Origin: Oopsacas minuta | Lineage: Eukaryota > Porifera > Hexactinellida > Lyssacinosida > Leucopsacidae | NCBI GenBank assembly: GCA_024704765.1 | Contig: JAKMXF010000066.1 | Coordinates: 372,001-436,000, forward strand | Direction: 5' to 3' | Length of the DNA: 64,000 nucleotides | Shown here: positions 33,730-56,319 of the stretch, piece after piece | Numbering within the stretch: position 1 is the stretch's first letter | How the letters are laid out: each line of letters begins with the position of its first letter | Program-made: the position numbers and the translations under genes | Notes under the pieces: model-generated | The model's input: only the letters and a program-made list of their open reading frames with translations | The model's database searches: none | What the model was told of the DNA's origin: nothing

Positions 33730-33998
33730 CTGAAGGAGATACCACCTGTAACTATTTGGTTTATATTGAGCATTGTGATCATCAAGAATATTAATTAATC
33801 TCCAATTTATTGAGCTAATTTGTGCACGCACACATAATCACTTCATGTATATTAAGTTTGCTAACTTTTTAACAATTTCTGATAAATATACATCCTAAGA
33901 AGTTTATTTATCAACAAAAATGTCTCTAATGAAACAGAAATTTAGCTAAATATATGTGCATGCATTCTAATTCTGATTTCTACTCATGCATTCAAGCA

Positions 33999-36900
33999 TC
34001 ATTGCTTGATGTTTGCATCGATTCGTTTTTCAGCATACTGCATCCAAGAGGTAGCAAGATCAAGTCTGGAAGAGAGGGAAGGATTCTGTTTATTGAAGGT
34101 ACGTAGAAAGGAGAGAGGCTTATCTCCAGCTGGTTTCCATCTAGGAGGTATGATGGTCCAGGAGATGAAGGAGGGAGACATCTCGAAGCTCTTAGGATAG
34201 ACAGTATGTAGGAACATGAGTAGTAGCAGTGTAGGTATGAATTGTAGTAGCTTTTTGTATACTGATACTCCTAGTGACTTTACTCCACTCTCTTCTATCT
34301 CTGTTTCTATCTGTTCTGGAGACATAAGTAGAAAGGAATGTATTATACTCAGATTTGATATCTCCCAACTTCCTTCTTCACTCTGTAGGGAGAATACTTC
34401 TTCACAGAATTCGTTCATGTCTGGTACTAATACGATCTGTTCAGTTTCCGAAGACTTTGGTTCTGAGTCTTCAAATAGATCTTCACTAAAACCACCACAA
34501 GTTGCAATTTGTCTGCTCTCAACATTCAAGTTTATTGGCATATTTGTGATGTCAACTGTTCCTTCGTCGGCTTCTTCATAACCACCTTCAAAGAATTTAG
34601 AGCTATAGTATTCACTTGGTACAGTTTTACCCATTTTCCTTTCATAAATGTTTTCAATATATCCTTGCTGTAGGTCCATATATGATTGCTGGTTTTGTGG
34701 GGCTAGTAGCTGCTGCTGCTGTTCATCTAGTGGTGGTCGATATCGGTGTGGTAATTTTACTTGACTTGGAGGTGGAATTGCTTGCGTTAATACTGGAAAT
34801 TGTGGTTGCGACGAAATCGAACGTCTACTTAACAGTTGGGGCATAGGTTTTGGTTGTGCTCCTGAAAAAGTACAAGCAAACGGATCTAAAGCTTTTTGTA
34901 AATTAAATCTTGCAGCTGTTGCTGTATTTCTACGGAAGTCAGCTGTTTTATCTGTTTCTGGTATAGGTGCTCTAGAGGAATTATATTGTGTTTCACTAGG
35001 AGGCGATATTTCAGGAGGTGAAGCCCCAAACAATGATATTTGAGGAGCTCCTGGAGCAGATCTATCTGCGCTCCTTAATCGACTCCCAAAATGAATTTTT
35101 CGTAATTCGCTTGCTGGAGCTGCTGCAGACTTACTTTGGTAATTGGAAAATAAAGATTGTTCATAGTGGGGTATATCTTGTGATTCTCCTTTATTGGCCT
35201 TTCCATATGTTCCATATGCACCACGGCCACGGCCACGGACTCTTGTTTTGGAAAACTGTGGATGTAAATCTAATTGAGGTTGCTGTGATTGTGGACTAGA
35301 TTGAATTAGACCTTGTATGTCACTTGATGGAGCTGAAAATGTTTCTAACTCCATTCCACTTGATTGGGTTGGCTTTAAATTATATGTCATTCCACTTGAT
35401 AATTCCATTCCACCTATAGTGGGCTCGGTTAGCTCTGCCATAAAACTCATTGAACCTGAACGAGCTTGAAAGGGTTGACTTTGATTACTTGCTCCTGATT
35501 CCCTTGGAAATTTAGTGGACCGACGACTCATTCCACTCATTGGTTCAAATAACACTTCACTTGATTGAGCTTGCTCTGATTCAATTAATTTTTCAAAAGA
35601 TTGATCTTCAAAATGTTCACTTTGATTACTTGGTGCTACATCCATACATAGAAACGGACTGGCTTGATGACTCATTGCAGTGTAAGATCCTACTTCCATT
35701 TTTCTTAATAATGGCATACTTTTCTTCTGGAACACTTTAGGTACGGATGCTAGACACTCCGATGCATCTACTAATGTAGTCAATTCCTCGTCTCTAATAA
35801 GTAGATCCAATACTTTGTCATCAACTCCTGTTGGCACTTCTACAGAAAGATTTTCCATTTGTTTTTTACGAAATTTCTTTTTTTTACCTTCCTCCTGGCT
35901 CTTTTCTCTACTGTCTCTCCTATTTAATGGTTTTGCTTCTTCTTCCTCTCTTCTTCTCTTTTCTTCTGTCCCTAAAAGCATGCTACTTCCTCCAGCTACT
36001 AGCTCATCTCTTCCATGATGGATTTCCTCTTCCTTTTCATTAACATCCAATTTCTCATTTTCCATCTCACTTGTTTTAACGCTTATAAAATCCCTTAATA
36101 ACTGTAGCTTCATCGTTTCACTTTTGTAAGTATCTTCAGACATACAATCTAGTTTAGATATTCTCTCATCAAATAACTTGATCGCCTCATTTACATCAGT
36201 TGGTAGACCTTGATTTGAATACCATGAAGGGATATCCCTACCATCCACTTCACTTGAGGATGAACTACTTGATTCTAGCAGTACGTAATCTGAATCATCG
36301 CTAGCTAACGAATCTCTCTCCCCTCTGAGTTTCATCTGTTCATCGTAATCATGCTCTTTAGTAGTTTCCAATAACTCATATAACTTTTTCATTATATCTT
36401 TTCTAGCTGTAGTTGTAATGGGAAGATCTTGACTGACCTGTAGGAAAGTTTTTGAGGATAGTTTGATAATCGAAAATCCTTCAATTATCAATATAAACTT
36501 TAGCGTTTACCCAGCTTTATATCATTAGTCATTTTATTATACCATTACTGAGTTACTGCTAACTTTTCATTTTTCGGGACATTATGCAATTATGTAGATA
36601 CAACAGCAATAATTCCTTTTATGGAAGTTTAGGTTCCTTGTAGAATATAACACACAATATATTAGAGCTATTTACCGTATAAATTCATTAATAAATAGGT
36701 TTATATTTGATAAAGTAAAATGAGAATTTGGCTAAGTTACTTCGCGTTATATAATTACAGTAAATAAATCAACAAGAATACTGTTTACAGCAATATGTAC
36801 GTATTCAAATGAATTTCGAGATTGTTTAGTATAATCGAATCCCTCAGAGTATAACCAAACATACATTTAAGTTAATGAGAAATAATGAATCCAAATAATT

Positions 36901-37164
36901 AAAATAAAATAATAATTACATCAGAATATATGTTGTTTTGTATCATGGCTTGTAGCAAATGCTTCAATTCAATCTTGTTGTTATGAATTATATTGTTTTA
37001 TGCAATTATCGTCTTAAATATACTGATATTCAAAAATAATATACATTCATTGAATTTCAAATAATATTCACCTTCTGTGCTTTCTAGTATTCCAATATTA
37101 GCGAGAAACAACAAATAAATAAATAAACAATAGCGTACAATAGTGTATAATGCTTGTGATAAAC

Positions 37165-37225
<61 letters not shown>

Positions 37226-38679
37226 CCTGACCTGCTCCTTTGCAATTTCCAATGCTCTCTCCAGACTAGCAGTTGTCTTTGAACTCATAGCCTCCTCATA
37301 AGCTTCCCTTAAGATAGCTTCTCCACTGGTTGCTATCTCTTCCTCCGCTCCTTGTTCCCATCCCATGTAATCGAGAATATCTACATCCTCATCTATAACC
37401 AGCTCCTCAATGCTTGGACCAGTCTCCTTACTGAATACTTCTCCCTTCTCGCGCTTTTCAACAGCTACGAAACTTGTGTACTAAATTGAATGGTATTTTG
37501 TTAATTCGAACTGTCACTGTAAAATAATGTTCGAATTATCGAACGGAAGTGATAGTATAATATCTTCACGGGAAAAATCAAATTTTTCGAAGTTTTTCAT
37601 AATCCTAAGTTTACCTGAGTGACTATACAATACTTCTTAGACATTTCTATAACTTTGGGTTTCCTCTCTCTTCGTTTCAATTCATCCTGAATAGGATCTC
37701 CCTCTAAGTGTCCCTCTAGTGAGTCTCTTATCACAGCCTTAGCTGTCAGTCTCCCTAACGTAATTCCCTTTGTAACAGAAAGATCTGAACAGTACACGCT
37801 AGTCTCCAACTGCTTCCCTCCAAGAGTGGCTCTTAGTATAGCTTGTCTGCATGATGATGCAAAACCGTACACTACTAATCTGTTTCCGTGGAAAACCGGT
37901 CCCAACTGTAGAGGCGCCCATTCAGGCGGCTCTAGCTTCACGACTCCGTCCTATTAATGGAATTTAAGGGTTAATTCCTTTGCCCAAGATATAAGCAAAC
38001 TCCCGATATATCGAACACATATATTTAATTATCGAGTTACAGCAGTCCCTTAAGCTTCGATATAACGGATGTTGACTGTAAATAGATTGAAGTGACTGTA
38101 TTTATCTGGTTTATATCAATTGAATGCATTACTTTTACAGCTAACTCAACTTACGTCAAATTGTTTCCATTCCACTTCTATTCCTCCAAGTGCTGGCTGG
38201 AACGCCCTGTTAATCTGCCTATGTACCTTTCCTTCCCATTTAGATTTAGCTGTTGTATCAAAGCTCTCTGAACATCCAAGACCTGTCCTACTCATTCTGT
38301 TCATCAAGTGCTTGTTGAGAGCTGATCCTACTCCCAGAGTAAATACTCTACTATGTCTACTGATGTTTTGTATCTTGTTAAGGACTGTATGTTCCTGTTG
38401 ATAGCAATACGTATTATAATAGCTTTTGATAAAATCGAAAATATAAAGGCTCCGAATTCATATAATAACATTACATATCATATGCTGTATTCTAAAACTC
38501 TTCTTCTTAACGAACACTACTCACGGGGGTAGTATGGAAATTCTTTTTGTTCCAAAGGCGTGATACAGAAAAGGAAGGGGTCAAAACTCAAAATTTCAGG
38601 AATTTACGTTACGTAGCGTTCCAACGGCCCCAACTCAGTTTTAATCATTAATTGGTATTATTATTATTATTATTATTAT

Positions 38680-38720
<41 letters not shown>

Positions 38721-41700
38721 CATTCAATACTAACCTGTGTAACGTGCCCATCAGAGATAATGAATACACTCCTGTTGGGTATGAGTGATCCACTACTAGA
38801 ATCTCTGTACAACAGCTCTACAGCATGGAACAACTTCCATAGGTTTGTACTACCCATATTAGGTCTGGCTAGCTGCACCCAGTTGCTAGCCTGTTTAACT
38901 GTATCTTTAGATTGGTTCTGTGAGTATGGAAATAATTCCTCCCAACCACTTCCGAACTTTATTATGTTGAAACGAGAATTGTTTGGGAGATGATATAATG
39001 CTAAGAGGAGAACCTGTAGCGAGAATATTATTAGAAATAATTTTAACTTTGTACTGAAAACATCAGGAAATTACAAATGCGATCGAATTGGAAAATAGAT
39101 TTAGAATTCTTATATCCAGAAAAGCTGACAAAGCACTAGAGACTACCAACAATTTCACCCGTGGGCCCCCCCTATACCAATATTAGCACATTCTGTCCTC
39201 TCATAGACTGAAATACAAATATTGAGATGCTTGGAGTAGACCGCTGCACTAACTGCCTGTACACATTATCCCTTTACTACTCACCTTCTTTGCAGTAGAG
39301 AAAGCTGTATCCTCCTGCATAGAGTGAGAACAGTCAAGTAGGAATAATATCTCAGCGTAAGGAGACTCCTCAACTTCAAATTCGGGATAGAATGTTAGCA
39401 TACATGCTTCTGTTCCATCCTCTGCTTCTTCTACCCACATTCTTGGTACATGAGCATGAGAGAGAACTATTTGAAGATGGAACCCATCTTTCCCAATATT
39501 CTCACCTTTAATCATCTCTAGAACAGCTCTTGTTTGTGTTTTCTTTATCTTCATACGATGACTGGTACAATTGATCCCTTGTATGTCAAATGGCATTTCT
39601 ACTTTCAACTAATAAGAGAAATAAATTGTGGTTAAGAATTATACTTTTTAACGAAAATTTACATTATTTCAGCGGTTTCAACCTTTTTAACCCTTGGGAA
39701 CCAAGCGGGCACAAGGACCCAGATTGGGAACAACTGTATTATTTAACAGTTTTCAATTACTATAGTAACCTGTAGTGAAGTTTTCCCTGCATGTTGATCT
39801 CTAATCTTTACAGTCCCTACTTCAGACTGTGTGAGTGGATCTAGAGCTGTTCCTGTGTGCCAGGGAGCTACACTCCCGGGTAGATTAAACAGTACACTGT
39901 CTCCTTCCATCATTAGCTCTGCTACATATGTTATCTTGATTAACACGTTAGCTCCTGGAGGGAGGTTGCCAACACTCACTGTAAATACATCTGGCACCTA
40001 TAAGTATATTGTATAAGAACTTTTTCCCATTGTTTTTGCCAAAAATTGTTGCTGCTACCACGTAAAATCGGTTGAAAATGTAAAATATCATATTTCACCT
40101 ATTATTCGCCTAATAGCAAGTTTTTTTCAGGATTCGAGTCCCATTTTGTATCGGAAATAATTCTCTAGTAGCAAATTCGCTTACAAGCAAGAAAATTGTT
40201 CCCAAAATACGACTTGTTAATATTCAAATTTTTTCATTGAAAACACCCCATATTCGAACTTTTCCCTTCAAGTTTATCTTTCAGCTTACCTCTTCGTCCA
40301 TGAGATAAGCTCCGTGTCCTTCTTTTATAGCTTCTCTGTACTCCCTGTGTGCTTTTTCCTTCTCCTTAACTTCTCCCACGATATGCTTACCGTTAATGAA
40401 AGCTTCGAATCCACACACACAAGCATTTTCATCCAGTGGAAACACATACTTAGCTTCTATTGCTTTCAAACCCTCGTTTTCATACTCTTGCATTACAATA
40501 ACTTCACTTGACAGATCCATTAATTTGACTCGTATATGAACAGATTTTAGAGGTACACCTGCTCCTCCGGTGTCTCCCCCCACTACCTGCAGACCTGGTA
40601 CTATCTTATCCATTGGGTTAGACACACCCTGTACATCTCCTATCTCCACATGACCTGATTCACTCTCTAATTCTTTTGATTCATAATTCTCTTCGTTTTC
40701 ACTCTCAGATCTACGAATGTAGTTAATTAGTCATATAATATAATATCTAGTTCAGTGGTTCCCAACCTGTGTTCACCCGATGACCCCCCCCCTATACCAA
40801 GTTTAACACATTCTGTGGACCCCTGCTGTCGTTCGTGGGAGCACCAAGAGGTTCATGGACCTCAGGTTGGGACCAGCTGATTTAGTGATTTTCAACTTAC
40901 TCTGTGTCTGTATTTTTGATAATCGGCCCATCGCTTGGAAGTTGAAACTCCACTGCGAATCTCAGCACCTGTTGCTTAGTACTATACACGACATATTCAT
41001 TCTCAGAGAACTTACTTCCTGGTTCTTCTCTCCTACCTACCCCTCTCACACTGTCATAACCATCAGGTGCCTTATCCAACTCTCTATCTTCCTCCAAATA
41101 ATCCTTACATTTTCCTATGTTAACTTCATGTATTAGCATCATTCTAGTGTTTGTTGACTGACCAGCTGATGAGAACTTAACACTATGACTTGTGTTTGAA
41201 GCGAAGTAAATACCGGACCCCAATTTTCCGTAATCGGACCTCTCTCCACCGTGTTGTGAGACAATAACTTTCGGCATTAATAATCCTCTCGACAGGATTC
41301 CTAACATGTTTTGATAGGAACTTGAATGGAATAGCAATTTAGTATTAGATTCTTCTCCGATATTTATTTGTTCTGATGGTCTATCGATTCTATAAATGTT
41401 ACGAATTGTTATAGCCTTAGGATCACTAGCCTCTGATAATACCATCTCATTGATTAGATTGAATTCATCAGATTTGGAAGGTAACTTTTCAATAGAACAT
41501 CCCAGTGTAGCGTATTTAGCCCAATAGTTGAGCTTATCATCCCATTTGGTACTTTCTCCAATTGATACCACGTCACGGATTAGCTGGCAAAAGTCTTGTT
41601 TCAGTGATACCTGTTTGATTAATTATAATATAGTTAGAATATTGGATGCAGAATTATTTCCTCAGACCATAGTGTTTACTGAACCAAATTTTGCAATAGT

Positions 41701-42999
41701 TGAATGTGGCCCAACCACTTTGTACGTCCATATCTCGAAAAATACAAGTCAGTTTTATATGCTCAAAAATGCAAAAATGTAGGTCAGAGTCTCCTCTACC
41801 CGAAAAATTGTGTCTCGGGACAATTTCTCCTACAATTATTAAACTATACGGGGGGTTAAAACTAGATTTTGTAGTAGTTTGTAACTAACTTGTTTGAGAT
41901 CAGTGATAGGATCTTTAGCTTTATGTTTGAATGGTATAAGAGTGTAGAATTCGTTAGAAAGTTCTTCTTTACTAACTTCAGATGTCTTAGTACCTTGTAG
42001 CTGATCTCTTATCAATCTTAGAATAGCTTCAGCACGAGTTACCTGATCCAACCCTACTGACTTAACAGGCACACTTAGCAGTCCGTCTCCTCCGTGTCCT
42101 AATGGTGTTAGAGCTTCTCTCCAGATCCCATCTACAAAATCTTTGATATCTCTGCCACCAATCTCGCTACTACCCCACTCAGCTTTGAGGCCTACACTAG
42201 CCTGTACACACGAATCTATCAGATGTTGTTTTAGCTTATTAGAACCTATCTTAAGGGAAATAAACTGTTTGTGTGAATAACCACTTGCTGTAAACTGCTT
42301 TACAAAATGCCCATACACATATTCTGCCTCTCCCACTAACTCCAGGTAGCGTACCTCTTTCAATGTCTTGTCCTGATCACCAGACAGCTGTCCAGTGTGT
42401 GTAAACACGCGGAAATTATGAGTAATTTCGTCTGTATTATCTGTTGATACCTGTAGCTCAACACACGCGAAACTCACGAGCTTACTTTTATAATCAGTTT
42501 TTTTCAACAGAGCATACTTTCCTATATCATATGCAGTTTCTATGAATTTTGGTTCTTTCCCTTTGTTCTGATCAATCGACCATACATACACAGGGAGTTG
42601 ATTGACATTGACAGAAACTTGTTTCGGTTTGCTCGACCTTTTGACTGTCAATTGTTTGTCAATTCCTGATGCGACGATCTTACCAGAACCGAATGATAAT
42701 GAAGCAGTACTACCAGTCAGTAGGTACTTATCAGTGTCAAGAAGTTTCCCTTCTTCTATGCAAGCATCCAGGTAACCAATACCTACAACAGGAATGCCCT
42801 TTTTCAACGCGGTTTTTGCTTTATAGGAGTCCTGCGCTTTATCGGGATTGTTCATAAGCATGAACTTAGTCTGAGCAGTTATTAGGAAGGATATTATCCC
42901 GCCATTATCTGTAATCTTCTTTTTGAGAAGAGTTTTTTCTTTGAACGAAACACTGAAGTCAAGTTCAAGCACAAAATGACAATGTTCAAATATTCTCAT
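33999..42999 (-). CDS. PARP4: Vault poly(ADP-ribose) polymerase PARP4
   Basis: Ten exons: 42999-41890, 41610-40901, 40710-40290, 39997-39770, 39608-39285, 39013-38735, 38394-38155, 37950-37615, 37480-37232 and 36437-33999; about 2,111 residues (human 1,724). Start ATG at 42999 matches human MVMGIFANC. Order: BRCT (1-95), PARP helical region, PARP catalytic domain with H-Y-E residues (LLFHSSS, GSGIYFA, NEYVVYS), VIT domain (EAKYVFPLDE, FINGKHIVGEVKEKE), vWA with DCSHS metal site, then a beta-rich region, a long Gln/Pro/Ser-rich linker and the C-terminal MVP-binding INT domain. It ADP-ribosylates targets in the vault particle. AATAAA for the minus strand lies at 33,903-33,908. All splice junctions keep frame. 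Confidence 0.93.
37170..37224. repeat. (AAT)n microsatellite in PARP4 intron 9
   Basis: About 18 uninterrupted AAT units, a few bases inside the donor of exon 9. Length polymorphism here could affect donor use for the last exon. Confidence 0.95.
37994..38080. repeat. GTTATATCGAA-family element in PARP4 intron 7
   Basis: Left end AAACTCCCGATATATCGAAC, right end CTTCGATATAACGGATGTTGACTGTA; the two are inverted repeats. Confidence 0.6.
38655..38720. repeat. (ATT)n(AGT)n microsatellite in PARP4 intron 6
   Basis: A run of ATT units passes directly into a run of AGT units. It lies about 15 bp from the splice donor of exon 6. Confidence 0.95.
39670..39736. mobile_element. Short hAT-like MITE in PARP4 intron 4
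   Basis: Ends CAGCGGTTTCAACCT and AGATTGGGAACAACTG are inverted repeats of the CAGTGGTTCCCAACC type typical of hAT elements. Internally deleted relative to the 40753 copy. Confidence 0.6.
40753..40879. mobile_element. hAT-like MITE in PARP4 intron 2
   Basis: 127 bp with terminal inverted repeats CAGTGGTTCCCAACCTG and CAGGTTGGGACCAGCTG. Flanks ATCTAGTT and ATTTAGTG could be a diverged 8-bp target duplication as hAT elements make. A third, more diverged copy lies at 51403. Confidence 0.7.
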
Positions 43000-43582
43000 T
43001 TCTAGGAGAAAAAGTGTATTCAAATAGACCAAACTTCTTATATAAGAAAGTGTATGCAAATCCTTGCTGCATTAAGCCTAAATGGTTCTGTATAAATCCT
43101 GTTAATGTTCAATATAGTAACTCTAGCTGGCTCGTTATAGCAATCTTAATGTGTATTATTTTAAGCTACACACATAATATTTATGACCTAAGACGGATTG
43201 TAAATTGTAATCTTTATGAAAGGAGAGATTTATTATTGTAACAACCTTGCTTATTTAGGGACATATGTTAGATCACGTGTTTTGTTTAGCATTAATCAAA
43301 TAGCATTGCATGTAGTATATTACCTCATATTTGGGACGTACATAATTAAACGCTCATTATCTGTTACAAGACTTTTACATATTTATGGCAGTGTTGATAT
43401 TGCAAAATTCTTTCACCACATGGGATTTCTGTAGACACATTCATTCATTCAATGGGATTTTATTTAAATATTCCTAATATATTAATTATCAAATTTCTTC
43501 TTTTTTTGAAAAAAATTTGCAAATGTTGTTTAGCATTAATGAAATAATTGAGTTACTGTAACTACAATAGCAAACAGCTGTA
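43000..43582. other. Probable divergent promoter region
   Basis: 583 bp between the PARP4 start (minus) and the start of the plus-strand gene at 43583. No gene recognised. The head-to-head layout suggests a shared regulatory region. Confidence 0.4.
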
Positions 43583-44593
43583 ATGTCCAAAACATACTAT
43601 CAACTGCTATACAACACTGCTAATGCTCAGAAAGTTCTACCCAAATCTCTTGCTAACACATTCCTTTCTGAGCAGTTAGAAGGAATTGGTAGTAAGAACG
43701 CGCTTGCTGGCGCTGGCGATTTTAAAACCTCAGCTAAAGACGCTGCTATTCTACATCATAAGGTAGAACATTATGCTAAAGAGGCTCTTGGAAATCTTAA
43801 CCAATTGCAGAGCAGACAAATTGGAGTTAGGAGAATGTTCGATAAACATAACCAAATACTTGAAAATGAAAAGGAAGAACTTTTGAATTTGAAACCACAG
43901 ACTGTTACACGTGGTGGCATGAGGACATCTCAGACAGGATTCAGTAGCAGATCGTCTAGCGCTGAGAGGAGAAGAACCACATCGGGAAGAGAAGAGAATC
44001 TTAGGAGTGAATCTAGATGTGCTTTTGGAATAGACTTGAGCCAGTACTTAGTCTCAACTGTGGTGAAGAAAAAGAAAGTAGAAGAACAGCTAAAACGAGA
44101 TTCTCTGCTCACTCAGAGTAGAAGTGGCTTGACTGGCTCAAAAAGTAAACTCATGAGTCCCTCTAAAGTTAATGTATTCTCTGGGGTTGGAGCAGGAACT
44201 ATACAAGTTGATGATCCAAAGAAAAAGGCTCAAGAGGCTCGACAGAAGAAAGTCGATGGCTTTCTGAAATTACTGGATCAGCCTTTTATACAGATGGATC
44301 TAGGTCTTAAAGGACCTGCTGCATTCAATGAATTCTATTCTCTCTCCCTTGACAATCTTGTGGTAGAAGAACAGCAGTACACGAACCTGTTAAGCGAGCT
44401 TAAATCTATTCCAGAGAACGATGAACTAGCAAAGAACTTCAATCAGCGTAGTACCGAACGCAGGACTGAGAGGAAATATGCCAGTCAGCTCGAGATAGAA
44501 TTTGATAAGATTAAAAACACTCGATATATTAGAGATTTCCATCCCTTCCAGAAGGAAGGAGGGCCGGATACAAATAGTGAAGAGTTCATGTGA
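43583..44593 (+). CDS. Uncharacterised coiled-coil protein
   Basis: 336 residues from an ATG, intronless. I do not recognise the family. Helical regions at about 40-105 and 240-320 flank a serine/arginine-rich segment (SRSSSAERRRTTSGRE) and a short conserved-looking GIDLSQYL motif. Basic KKKKVEEQLKRD and acidic patches suggest a structural or cytoskeletal protein. It is divergently transcribed from PARP4. The lack of introns and lack of repeats favour a real gene over noise. Confidence 0.65.
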   Translation: MSKTYYQLLYNTANAQKVLPKSLANTFLSEQLEGIGSKNALAGAGDFKTSAKDAAILHHKVEHYAKEALGNLNQLQSRQIGVRRMFDKHNQILENEKEELLNLKPQTVTRGGMRTSQTGFSSRSSSAERRRTTSGREENLRSESRCAFGIDLSQYLVSTVVKKKKVEEQLKRDSLLTQSRSGLTGSKSKLMSPSKVNVFSGVGAGTIQVDDPKKKAQEARQKKVDGFLKLLDQPFIQMDLGLKGPAAFNEFYSLSLDNLVVEEQQYTNLLSELKSIPENDELAKNFNQRSTERRTERKYASQLEIEFDKIKNTRYIRDFHPFQKEGGPDTNSEEFM

Positions 44594-45062
44594 ATTTCTA
44601 AATATCTCGTATTGTTAGAATTTTTTATATTATTACTGTTTCTACATTAATATCACTTCACTTTTAATGTAATACATTGTAATTCATATTATTGTAAACT
44701 GTGTCTTTCTGTAGTTTAAGGGACTGTTGGTTAGAAAATTGTTTCAGCTCAATCGCCCCCATCAAGTTTACCTGCCGCATGAATATTGAAATTTAACTAC
44801 ACAACATATTTACTATTAACTACTTGTAGTAATTTTACTGATTATCTTGACATTCCTTTACCTCGCGTAATTATCATATTTTGAAGTAGAGTTAATGATA
44901 ATGAAATCGAACTTCCACCCGCCCGCATGCTTAGATGAACATCATGTGGAGCTGAAACAAGTTCCTCATTAATAGGAGGCTTACTATTAAATAGGAAATT
45001 ATTTGTTGATATTATTATATCTCATGTGATAATTCTGTATTACTGCAATTGCCTTAGCTTTC
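44594..45062. other. Intergenic, no gene seen
   Basis: Spacer upstream of IARS2. No supported reading frame, RNA gene or repeat. Confidence 0.5.
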
Positions 45063-55673
<10,611 letters not shown>

Positions 55674-55943
55674 ACTAGAATTTCGTTAGTTTTATACTTA
55701 ATATCGCAAGTTAGTCCCTTATTAATAATAAATATGCGAATTCACGTTCACTTAATGCAGTCAGGTCAGGATCACGTATTGTGAACCGCAAGGGCACATA
55801 AATTGGCTAAACTTAATATTCATTCTCATTGAGATAATATTATGGTCACAGAATGTCATGGAATATTTCAAAATTGTATCTTTTCATATTTTGCTAGATG
55901 AAGCTCTGTAGTAAATACTAATTAGAAATTTGTACATGAATAG

Positions 55944-56174
55944 ATGTCACGTAGTGAGCTACAGAAGATTGTACTTCGACTGTATAGAGATTATCTGAGG
56001 GTAAGTTACAGGAAATTTGAAATGAGAGAGTACATTCGTAAAGAATTTCGTGCTCAAGCAAATAGCGTAAAAAAGACAGATATTCTGCATATAGAATCTC
56101 TTTTGAGAAGGGGGACAAATCAACTCAAGAAATTAAAAACTGCTGATAATGTTACAAATATGAAGATTGAATAA
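55944..56174 (+). CDS. SDHAF1: Succinate dehydrogenase assembly factor 1 (LYR protein)
   Basis: 76 residues from an ATG, intronless. The Leu-Tyr-Arg motif is at 13-15 in MSRSELQKIVLRLYRDYLR, and the RKEFRAQ and IESLLRRGTNQLKKL segments match human SDHAF1. In mitochondria it helps insert Fe-S clusters into the SDHB subunit of complex II. It starts 271 bp after the IARS2 stop on the same strand. LYRM-family paralogy is possible, but the IES.LRRG.Q.. segment is specific to SDHAF1. Confidence 0.88.
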   Translation: MSRSELQKIVLRLYRDYLRVSYRKFEMREYIRKEFRAQANSVKKTDILHIESLLRRGTNQLKKLKTADNVTNMKIE

Positions 56175-56319
56175 AATCTCATTCAATTCTGATTATCTAC
56201 CTTACTTAATGATATTATCTCTTAACGTGTCTATATTGTTCTGCTGTAACTCTAGCTTAATATTTAAGCCATCTAGTGATAATTTTGATTATTTTATCAA
56301 ATTTGCTACAAAACTAAGC

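Noticed and set aside
34006-34581. Plus-strand frames repeated opposite each INT domain (also 28761, 31364, 26020)
   Set aside because: Antisense shadows of the conserved INT sequence; repeated because the INT DNA is repeated.
24000-37000. Spliced-leader operon for the vault array
   Set aside because: A trans-spliced leader would need an ATG soon after each acceptor; T1 has none before its repeats, so a coding upstream exon fits better.
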